From Neostapfia colusana (Eukaryota > Streptophyta > Magnoliopsida > Poales > Poaceae), in assembly GCA_030760725.1 (NCBI GenBank), contig JASWHV010000012.1, positions 51,243,652-51,307,651 of the forward strand: 64,000 bases of DNA, read 5' to 3'. Positions 55,116 through 64,000 of this stretch are shown here, piece after piece. The notes beneath the pieces are model-generated. The model was not told the DNA's origin and did not search any database. It was given only the letters and a program-made list of their open reading frames with translations. The translations under genes and the position numbers were made by a program. Position 1 is the first letter of the stretch, and each line of letters begins with the position of its first letter.

Positions 55116-58100
55116 TGTCACACCCGGTTTGCCCAAAGAACAACCGAGTGAATATCACATGTATGCCAGGATCATTCTCTCATACATGTGATGACAAATA
55201 GTGAAGCATCATTTATTACAAGCCAAGGGTTCAAATATAAAATAAGTCTTACATAGCATAATGTCTCGATGGACCATAATATGTTCATAACATGTAAATA
55301 AAACAGCAGCGGAATATAAATCTTGTGGGCTCTGTCACAGGCGTTGCCCGAGGGACTCCGTGAACCTAGAATCCTTCTTCAGGTCTGAAGTCTTGGTCAT
55401 TGAACACCACATCATCCCTTTGACCTGAGCAGCAATTTAAACCAACAGAAAAGCAAGGTTGAGTACCGTTGGTACTCAGCAAGTGTGGGAAAGTTATGTC
55501 ATGCATGGCTAGAGCAAGGGGAGGTTGAACTCATGGTTAAAGCACTACGCAATTAATACCTATCACCTTAGCTTGTTAAGCACCTACATTACTACACAGG
55601 TGAAATGGTCCCAATCTCTCAACCCATCATCAATATCAAGTAAACATAATCTCATATCCAATGTTAAGCTTCCCGCTTAACCTCCACAACTTCCCAATCC
55701 ATCATCCTCTAATCATGAATAAGTCCAAGCTGCTCTTGACCGTGAGCATGGCTATCATGACAGTTTTGACTCTGCAGAGTTTGCACCACTGTACCCACAT
55801 GTAGTGATTTCATCCCCCAATGCCGGGTGGACTAAAAGAACCTCCATTATGCCAGTGGCCGCGAACCACGTTCACACTTCCCAGGTGTGTAGCCAGGAGA
55901 TCACTACGAGGCCTTTACAAATGGATTCCCAACGAGCGTGGGCCCACTGAGGTTTCACCCCTAACAGCATACAAGAGGCTCCAACCCCGCTGCAGTGGCC
56001 CCCTCTTGAGCCTTGCTGTTTATATGGTAGTCCATCTGACACCTATTCCTCACACCATCCAAAAACACCCATACTATGCTGGGGATACACCTAATTAATT
56101 GGCCAAGCTGCCCCATCTCAGCATGTGGTTGGCACGGTAAAGCCAGGTTACATGCTCCATGAACCGGTCCTTAGGATCCAGGCAAGCACTAAACACAAAC
56201 CCGAGTCTCGTGCACACAGCACCAACCAAATCATCCAACTTGCCTCGATCCCTACCTCTACATAATTCATAATATCTCATTCAAGAGTAAGGTAAACAAG
56301 TTGATGATCTCATATCCCACTTATCCCATTCTAAGCATGGCTAAGCATAAGCATATAAATAAATGACATGATAAAATAAATCCCAACCCAAGCTACAAGG
56401 AAATAAGATAATGAAAATCTATGGAAACTTTCTAGCTTGGGTACCATATTCCAAATTAACAATGCAAATTAATTCTAGCTACACATCCTAGTATAGGATC
56501 AAAGTGGTCAAGGACACTTGCCTTCTTCCTGCTGCTCTAGGAATGGAAAGTCTTGGTCATGGAAGGTGAGAACTTGCTCTGGGGCAGGTTCTACTCATGC
56601 CAATACACATAGCAGAAGAAAACAACAATGCATAAGCCATAGTCCGCACTTTCACTCATGCAAACCACACATACATACATATTAAAGTCATTCACATGTT
56701 TAAGTGTTGTGGTTACCCTAGATGTGTTGATTTTAGGCCTACATACACTTTTAAACATATATATATATTATTTCTAACTTTTGTATTCAGGTTTCTAGTT
56801 GCACACTATATAATAATTTCCCATTTGAACAAATTCTATATATTTAATTAATACATTCCTTAGCCACAAAATTTGCATGAAAGAAAGATTCCTACTCCAA
56901 ATATGTTTTTAGATCTTCTACAAAATCTTAATTTTGAAGTTTTTGAAAATAAAGACCTCATTTAACATTTTCAAATTTTTGCATACTTATTTTCCTATAT
57001 TTTCAGATTTATTTTCTATGCCTAAAAGTAAATTTTAATATTTAAATAGCAAGACATATCATCTAAACTGAATAGGTTCTGATCTAAAATGTTCAATAAA
57101 ATATTTTTGAACTTCCTCTCTGATGTGAAAAAATTTAAATTAATTTTACCAGTTTTTAGAATTATTTCCTAGCCTAAAATGTGTCTCTAGAGATAATAAA
57201 AATGAGCAACACTTAGGCAGATTTCATTTCAGCCTAAAATCTATTTTTAACTCACTCTAAAGGTTTTCCAAGTGCTAGGAGAGTTTAAATTTGTATTTGC
57301 ACATGTGTTTATATTACCTTTTGAATTTAAATTCTACTCATATATTCAAATTTCTGAGTTTAATATCTTATAGGGTCTAAAAGGCAAATCCACCCTACTG
57401 CAGGGTTTAATTTACTATTTCCTAAATTTTCAGGTGCCTAATTACACATAGCAGAGAGGTTTTCCTAATTTTTATTATGTCCAGGGGCTAAAACTGATTT
57501 TTAAATGAATTTACATGAATTTCTGAAGGTCCAGGGGCTAGATCAGAAGTTTCCAGGGCTAGCTCGTGTCTTCCGAGATCCCCAGGGGGTAGCGCGTAAG
57601 ATTCCTGGCTTTTATAATGCGGGGCCTACGTGGACCATCCGATTTAAAACATACGGCTGAGATTATAATGTGAAGCGGTACGGGTTAGATCTAATAGGAA
57701 CCGCTCGATTTAAAATGGACGGGCCTCAGGGGGCCACGTCGCCCTGGCCGTGTGCGGGCGGCGCTGCCCGGCGGCGCGCGGCGGCGGGAGGTGGCGATCT
57801 CGCCGGAGAACTTCTGGTTTTCGTCTATACTCCCTAAAACTTGGATTTCTTGGCATAGAACGGAAGAGGGGAGGTAGGGGATCTCACCTCGGGGTTTTTC
57901 TTGAGCTCGGAGGCCCTGGAAGGCGGTCGGCGACGAGGTTCGAGGTGAAAACGCGGCGGTGCTCGCCGGAGCTGTGTCTAGAGCGCAAAACACCGGGTTT
58001 CCTTCACCTGCGAGACTCCCCGGAGGCGGTGGAACATGATCAGCACGTTAGATATGGAAATCCGAGCGAGGATCGAAGGAAAACGGCGGTGGAAGCTTCG

Positions 58101-58546
58101 GTTCTCATCGAGAGGAAAAACAGCCGATCGGGAAGGAAAAAGGGGTGATCGTCGGCGTTTAAATGGGTGAGGAAGGGCGGCGGAGGGTTTGTTTGGATAT
58201 GCCGTAGCGCCCTGCCGAAGATCGGGCGTGGAAACCGGTTGGAGCAGCCGCGATTGGCGCGGGAAGATCGGGTTAGTTGGGGCGTGCAGGGGAGGGGGGA
58301 AGATGACAAGCGGGCCCCGCGTGTCAGAGAGAGAGAGAGGGAGGGGAGGGCGCGCGCGGGTTTTGGGCCGGCTGGGTGGGTTTCGGCCCACTGGCCGGTT
58401 TTTTTTCTTTTTTTTTCTTTTTTCCTTTTCCTTTTTCTGTTTTGATTCAAATTTAAATTCCAGTTTGAATTTGAATTGCAACACCACATGCAATACGTCC
58501 AAACCTTTTTTAAATTCCCCTCTTTAGCAGGTTTTGGGGTGTTACA
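55116..58546 (-). repeat. 3' LTR of K (3431 bp)
   Basis: Same ends as the other family 1 LTRs. At the TATA position the minus strand reads CATTTAAACGCC (about 58155-58166) instead of TATATAAACCCC. The block shared with family 2 is at about 55730-56160. The T-rich tract at 58400-58440 matches the short one in other copies but is longer. Confidence 0.95.
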
Positions 58547-58550
58547 GCTC

Positions 58551-58560
58551 TACCCCCCTT
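58551..58560 (-). promoter_or_regulatory. Polypurine tract of K
   Basis: The minus strand reads AAGGGGGGTA four bases before the 3' LTR, identical to B. Confidence 0.88.
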
Positions 58561-58591
58561 AAAAGAAATCTTGTCCTCGAGATTGGTGATT

Positions 58592-59530
58592 CTAGGAAAA
58601 CAAATCCGGAAACTGTGCCTTAAGCTCGTCTTCTCGCTCCCATGTGGCTTCTGCTTCCGAGTGATGCTTCCACTGCACCTTGCACATTCGGATTCTTTTA
58701 TTTCTTGTGAGGCGTTTCACTGTATCCAAAATCTTGACTGGTTGCTCGACATAAGAAAGGTCCTCTCGTACGTCCACCTCATTCATGGGTAACATTTCAT
58801 CGGGCATTCTTAAACATTTCTTGAGCTGTGACACATGGAATACATCGTGCACATCTGATAGGCGAGCCGGTAGTTCTGGATGATATGCCACTTCACCTTT
58901 CCTCTCCAGAATCTGAAAGGGTCCGATGTATCGCGGTGATAATTTCCCTTTCACCTTGAACCGACGAAGTCCTCAGATAGGGGACATTTGAGATAGACAT
59001 AGTCTCCCACGTTGAAAATAAGCTCTCTTCTCCGTACATCGGCATAACTCTTTTGTAGGGTCTGAGCTATCCTCAAGTTGTTGCGAATTTCCCTCACTTT
59101 CGCCTCAGCTTCTTGTAGTACCTTGGGCCCAAACACTTTACTTTCCCTTGTTTGGTTCCAAAATAGTGGAGTCCTGCACTTCCTCCCATACAACGCCTCA
59201 AATGGTGACATCTTTATACTAGCCTGACAGTTGTTGTTGTAGGAGAACTCCGCATATGGTAAGTTCTTATCCCAACTCCTATTGTTCTTGAGTGCACACG
59301 CTCTCAGCATATCCTCAAGGATCTGATTGGTTCTTTCCGTCTGCCCGTCAGTCTGGGAGTGATAGGCAGAACTAAAATTTAGATGAGTTCCCATGGTTTC
59401 ATGTAACTTCTGCTAGAACCTTGAGGTGAACTGTGTCCCTCGATCTGACACTATCTTCTTTGGCACTCCATGAAAACACACGATCCTTGACATGTACAAT
59501 TCCGCCAATTTGTATCCGTTGTAGTTTTCT
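58592..59530 (-). pseudogene. Integrase C-terminal half and chromodomain of K
   Basis: The chromodomain is intact and ends naturally (RMCKVQWKHHSEAEATWE, DELKAQFPDLFS-stop). Before it are YIGPFQILERKGEVAYHPEL and HDVFHVSQLKKCLR. A frameshift near 58975 in SPIRGFVGSR-like sequence separates it from IN (YHSQTDGQTERTNQILED, SPFEALYGRKCRTPLFW, NVGDYVYLK). A TAG near 59413 replaces Trp (RF-stop-QKL), and the frame changes again at about 59530. Confidence 0.88.
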
Positions 59531-59531
59531 A

Positions 59532-60086
59532 TCACGGGATGAAATGAGCTACCTTGGTTAGCCTCTCGATGATGACCCATATCGAATCATATCCCAATTG
59601 AGTCCTAGGTAGTCCCACTATGAAGTCCATACCTATTTCTTCCCATTTCCATTCAGGAACTTTGAGTGGTTGCAATAGTCCCGCGGGTCGTTGATGTTCT
59701 GCTTTCACCAACTGACATGTGTCACATAGGGCAACATGTTCCGCGACATCTCGCTTCATGCCATACCACCAATATCTACTCTTGAGGTCATGATACATCT
59801 TCGTACTCCCAGGATGAATGGAATAGTCGGAATCATGAGCCTCCTTCAAAATCAATTCACGGATCTCCTTCACCTCAGGCACACAGGTTCTTTTCCCATG
59901 CCACACCGTACCTTGTTCATCCTCTCTGAACCCAGGGGCTTTATTTTCTTTGATGAGTTCTCTAATTTCTTGTATCTTCTCGTCATTCTTCTGACCGTTG
60001 CGTGTGTCTTGCTCTAATGTGGAGTCCACTTCCATGACGATGGCCTCACCACTATTCACTAGACATAGATTGAGTTTTGCAATCTC
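59532..60086 (-). pseudogene. RH-IN linker and integrase N-terminal half of K
   Basis: It reads NSGEAIVMEVDSTLEQDTRN, the HHCC zinc finger with both His kept (HDSDYSIHPGSTKMYHDLK, CDTCQLVKAEHQ) and the core start (GMDFIVGLPRTQLGYDSIWV, IERLTKVAHFIP). It is interrupted on the left by a frameshift and on the right by a stop at about 60086. Confidence 0.88.
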
Positions 60087-60860
60087 TTACTTCAATTTTG
60101 TAGGCATGTCCTTTGTACTCAACATGTTGACCTGCACTTTCCGGCTTAAAGCATCTGCCACGACGTTCGCTTTCCCAGGATGATAGTTGATGCCCACGTC
60201 AAAGTCGTTGATTAGCTCTAACCATCTCCTTTGTCTGAGGTTGAGATCTGGCTGTGTGAAAATGTACTTTAAGCTCTTATGATCCGTATATATCTCTATC
60301 CTCTTTCCCATCAAATAATGCCGCCAAATCTTAAATGTGTGTACCACTGCGGCTAGCTCTAGGTCATGCGTAGGATAGTTCTTCTCGTGTGTCCGGAGCT
60401 GCCGGGACGCATAAGCCATGACATGCCCCTCTTGCATGAGAACACATCCCAACCCGTGTCCAGATGCATCGCAGTACACCAAAAAATTCTTCTGCATATC
60501 CGACATAACTAGCACCGGGGTTGTTGTCAGTCTTTTCATCAATTCTTGAAAACTCGTCTCACACTCCGGTGTCCATGTGAATGTGATTCCCTTCTCTAAC
60601 AATTTGGTTAGGGGTCTCGAGATCTTGGAGAAACCCTCAATGAACCATCGATAATACCCAGCCAATCCTAAGAAGCTTCGAATTTCCCCGACATTTTCAC
60701 GGGTATTCCACTTCTGCACATCCTCGATTTTGGTGGGATCTACGGAGATTCCTCCCTCCGAGATTATATGACCTCAGAAGGGAACTCTCTTCAGCCAAAA
60801 CTCACACTTGCTCAACTTGGCATATAGTTGGTGTTTCTCTCAGCTTTTCCAACACCAATC
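60087..60860 (-). pseudogene. RT thumb and RNase H of K
   Basis: It encodes NVGEIRSFLGLAGYYRWF, FSKISRPLTKLLEKGITFTW, the RH core (YCDASGHGLGCVLMQEG, YPTHDLELAAVVHTFKIW, IYTDHKSLKYIFTQPD) and VVADALSRKVQVN. It is open for 210 codons. The RT part between 60719 and 60860 is frameshifted (CEFWLKRVPF, then broken). Confidence 0.9.
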
Positions 60861-62039
60861 TTAAGTGTCCCTATGTTCTTCTTCATCTTTGGAGAAGACG
60901 AGAATGTCATCAATGAAAACCACCACAAATTTGTCCAGATATTCCACGAATACCTTGTTCATGAGATACATGAAATATGTCAGGGCATTAGTTAGTCCGA
61001 ACGGCATGACGGTGTATTCATACAGCCCGTACCGAGATACGAAAGCTGTCTTTGGAATGTCGGTTTGCCTTATCTTCAGTTGGTGGTATCCCGACCTGAG
61101 ATCAATTTTTGAGAACACACAAGCTCCCCTCAACAGATCAAATAAGTCTTCAATGTGGGGTAATGGGTACTTGTTCTTGATGGTTACTTCATTCAACGCA
61201 CGGTAGTCTACGCATAACCTTTGGGTTCCGTCCTTTTTATGCACAAATATCACTGGAGCTCCCCATGGTGAGGAACTAGGACGAATATACCTCTTCTCTA
61301 TCAATTCTCTTATATGCTCCGTGAGCTCTTCCAGCTGTTTGGAGTCCATCCGATAAGGCCTCTTGTATATTGGGGCTGTTCCAGGTACCAATTCAATTGC
61401 GAATTCCATATCCCGATCGGGAGGCATACCTGGCAACTCCTCCGGAAAAACATCTGGATATTCCTTGATAATCCTTATCTCTCCTACTTCCACCTCAACT
61501 TTATTGAGTTTAATGTCCCTCCTAGACTCTTGCACGGCTATGAACTTCACTTTTGTGCCACTAGTGTGAGTTAGTTCCACCGTTCTTGTCGAACAATAGA
61601 TGATTCCTTTATGTTTTGTCAACCAATCCATACCCAAAATAATATCTATCCCTTGTGAGTCTATCACTATGAGGTTTGCGGTAAATAATACCCCATTAAT
61701 GTCTAGATTCACCTTGGGACACACTTGTCTTGTCCTTATTTCTCCCCCTGGAGAGTTCACTGCTAACATATGGTTCATTTGTGTTGTTGCTAGATCATGC
61801 TTCTTAACAAAACCTTGAGCAATGAACGAGTGGGTAGCACCAGAATCAAACATTAGGGTTGCAGTGTGTAAATTTGCAGGAAACTTACCAATTACCACGT
61901 CAGGTGCCTCTTGCGCTTCCTCCATGGTCACGTGGTTCACCCATCCTCGCATCACATTCTGCTTCTGTGGCTGCGTGGGCTTCTTCCTTGGGCACTTATG
62001 GGCGTTGTGCCCCACTTCACCACAGTTGAAGCATTGCAC
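60861..62039 (-). pseudogene. Zinc knuckle, protease and RT of K (392 codons open)
   Basis: It starts inside gag at MQCFNCGEVGHNAHKCPRKK (CCHC intact), then the protease with LMFDSGATHSFIA (triad intact), IDIILGMDWLTKH, EELPGMPPDRDMEF, and RT fingers and palm (YIRPSSSPWGAPVIF, LCVDYRALNEVT, VFSKIDLRSGYHQLKI, FVVVFIDDILVFSKDEEEH). It breaks by frameshift near 60870. It keeps more intact active-site motifs here than B. Confidence 0.92.
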
Positions 62040-63058
62040 CCCAATTTTAGGTGCCTGGCTTTGTTATCTTGAGGTTGGTTTTGTGACCCTTGTCCTGCTG
62101 GTCGAGGTTGATATGTGGGGCGAGGCTGCTGTACAAACTGACGCTGCGGCTGTGCTGGTGCTGATGGAGGCCTGATGTTTGGGTTGTACCCTCTCGGTGC
62201 TGAGTAGGGTACCACAGCACGGCTCGTCTGCCCTGCGGGTTGCTGCATCAGACGTGAACGTGTGTTGCTACTTGAGGCTTGGTGTGACCATCCCGCCTTC
62301 CTCTTGTTTTCATTCTCCAAGGCCTTCGGCTTCCTCTCCACGACAAATGCTCTGTCTACCATCTTTTGGAAGCTTTCATACTCGTTGAAGAACATTGCAC
62401 ATTGCATCTCCATGGTAAGTCCTTCCACAAAACAGTCATGTTTCTTCTCATCGGTTTCGATATCCCGTGGTGCATAACGGGATAGTTGGGTGAACTTAGT
62501 GAGGTATTCCCTCACAGTCATGTTGCCCTGCTGCAGTCCCAAGAACTCCTTTCTCTTGTTTTTGAGTTCACCCCTTGGTATGTAGTGGTTGCGGAAACTG
62601 CGCTTGAACTCTTCCCAAGTGATGTTCTCAGGGTCGTGATGGGCTGCCACGTAAGCGGTCCACCAATCAGCAGCAGATCCATGCAGCTGGTGAGAGGCAA
62701 ACAGCACCCTCTCATACCCTTGGCATTGTATGATCCTCAACTTGCTCTCAATGGTCTTTAGCCAATCATCTGCCTCCAGAGGTTCAGCAGCACTTGCAAA
62801 CTTTGGGGGTTGAGTTCACAGAAACTCACTCAACCTTGGTTGGCGTGTTGCAGCTTGTGGGGGTGGAGCTTGGTGCAAGTTGGCCATCACTTGAGTTAAA
62901 CTCTGGATGAGCTGATTCTGATTTTCGAGCATTTGGTGGATAGGATCAGTTCCTTCACGGCGACCACCCCTGTCTTGTCCTCCAGAAAGGTGAGGATTGC
63001 AGGCCTCATCGTTGTTGTTGTTGGGGTTGGCACCACGATCTTTTCCTCTTCCAGCCAT
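61952..63058 (-). pseudogene. gag of K
   Basis: Start Met 63058 gives MAGRGKDRGANPNNNND, DRGGRREGTDPIHQMLENQN and LSEFL, followed by a TGA (Gly codon in B) near 62815 and a frameshift near 62745. The rest is open: GYERVLFASHQLHGSAADWW (the only copy here with both Trp), ITWEEFKRSFRNHYIPRGEL and YLTKFTQLSRYAPRD. It loses its frame near 62060 before the knuckle, which is read in the next frame. Confidence 0.9.
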
Positions 63059-63396
63059 CTATCATGATCAACCAAGTGTTAACTTAAAGCATTACGTATT
63101 AACTTCCCAAATTGCTTGTTTAAACTTAAACTTTTGAGGCCTTAATATATTAAACAATTTCTGAAGATTTCACGTAGATCTTCGGGCGTCACGTCTCACA
63201 CGAAAATAAATGCACTATTGATTCATAGGGGTTCACACACCAAAGCAAAGCAACCTAAAGACGAGGTTGTGGACAAATGCCCATGGCTTCCACAACTCAC
63301 GTCACACACCAAACATTAACACACAAATAAATAAGGTATTGACTCGACTACTCGATAACCTGCTGAAATAAGGGAAATGACTCTAAACAACAAGTA

Positions 63397-64000
63397 TCAC
63401 TGAGCTGGATCGTCAGGGTCTTCCTCATTATTGCGGCTGCCCTTTGATTCTGCTTTAGGTGAAGAGGCTGCGGGTGTAGGAGTGTGGCGACGCTTGCTCG
63501 CCCGGCGGTCTGGGGAGTCAGGAGTCCATGTGTCATTTACGGTGACACACAGTTCATTCCCATCTCCTTTTTCTCTCGCCCTCAAGCCGGTGCGAAGCAA
63601 CACCTCAGTCTCCTTCAGGGTGTCACGAATATCCTGAAGCTCCTGCTGGCACTCCTACAGTCGAGTGCTAAGCATAGCTGCATCCTCCAAGCACATGTCC
63701 ATGTGCTCGTGGGAAGTCCCCTGCTGCACTGGCGGGTACTTGTACTCCACGGTGCCACTCTCACGCTGGAGGACATACATGTACTCAGTCCTGTCCAGGT
63801 GGCGACGGTTGATGTAACTCTGGCAGGTGATGGCCTCCCAGGTGACATCCTTCTCAGCATCGGCCTGAGTCGCCCGACACGATGGAGAGCGGTGGATCTT
63901 GAGCAGCTGATTTTCATGGATAATCCTCATTTCTGAGCTCCATTCTTCCCGCTTCTCACGGATGGTCCTGATGGAGCTGTAGTGTATGATCAGCTTGCCA
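63397..64000 (-). pseudogene. orf0 of K (second copy, runs to window edge)
   Basis: It lies in the same place as orf0 in B, between PBS (outside) and gag. One frame reads EMRIIHENQLLKIHRSPSC, YINRRHLDRTEYMYVLQRES, EYKYPPVQQGTSHEHMDM, LEDAAMLSTRL-stop-ECQQ, ELQDIRDTLKETEVLLR, GDGNELCVTVNDTWTPDSPD and ends GSRNNEEDPDDPAQ. Only one TAG (Gln in B) interrupts 180 codons, and neither of the frameshifts of B is present. The leader 63059-63396 shows no coding signal. Function unknown. Confidence 0.7.

Larger units (their letters stand above)
55116..64000 (-). mobile_element. K: Ty3/gypsy Tekay/Del element, 3' LTR through orf0 (right end outside window)
   Basis: On the minus strand it has a 3' LTR (55116-58546), PPT (58551-58560), chromodomain, IN, RH, RT, PR, gag (start 63058) and orf0 at the right edge. 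From the spacing in B, the PBS and 5' LTR should begin about 350 bp past the edge. The left flank GAGGG is the expected target duplication. It is close to B and E1, but its LTR has lost the clear TATA motif. Confidence 0.95.

Noticed and set aside
1..64000. Host gene, tRNA, rRNA or microRNA gene
   Set aside because: I looked for non-TE protein motifs and tRNA-like clover sequences in the gaps between elements and found none. The tRNA-like matches are primer binding sites only.

Overview
The window looks like plant nuclear DNA, most likely from a grass with a large genome. That assignment is an inference from the element types; no host gene is present to confirm it. All 64 kb that I can explain is LTR-retrotransposon DNA stacked by repeated nested insertion. 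There is no convincing cellular gene, rRNA, tRNA or CRISPR array. Almost every reading frame belongs to gag, protease (PR), reverse transcriptase (RT), RNase H (RH), integrase (IN), a chromodomain, or an element-specific extra ORF, and nearly all are broken by stops or frameshifts.

Two Ty3/gypsy chromovirus families of Tekay/Del type are present. Family 1 has LTRs of about 3.43 kb that read TGTCACACCC...GGTGTTACA on the plus strand when the element is on the minus strand. Its copies are E1 (1-5332, partial), a solo LTR (16030-19455, TSD CCAAC), B (23106-35764, both LTRs, TSD CGGTT) and K (55116 to the right edge). Family 2 has LTRs of about 3.2-3.3 kb whose U3 carries a GC-rich minisatellite of roughly 55-60 bp with one ACGTG-type site per unit. 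Its copies are A2 (5333-12195), LTR D2 (12196-14704), fragment X (14705-15680) and C (15681-36927, interrupted).

Three Ty1/copia elements form the right half. F (36928-53077, plus) has RT/RH, an extra ORF (aORF) and a 3' LTR. H (40122-50345, minus) is inserted in the aORF of F. I (53078-55115, minus) is a gag/PR fragment.

Reading outside to inside, copia I was hit by copia F and by gypsy K. F was hit in RT by gypsy C and in its aORF by copia H. C was hit by the solo LTR (in RH) and by B (in its 3' LTR). On the left, the C/X composite was hit by D2, D2 by A2, and A2 by E1, giving about six levels. Several outer halves lie outside the window.

The points most worth following are: (1) an ORF upstream of gag (orf0) shared by B and K; (2) the same ACGTG minisatellite in gypsy LTR U3 regions and in the pol-aORF spacer of copia F; (3) arrays of a 14-bp CCGGACTAGTCCGG palindrome in F; (4) the chimeric copia H, whose 5' leader is replaced by a second copy of its host aORF; (5) a block conserved between the LTRs of two otherwise different gypsy families; and (6) three different stop codons in the same Trp-Trp motif of gag.
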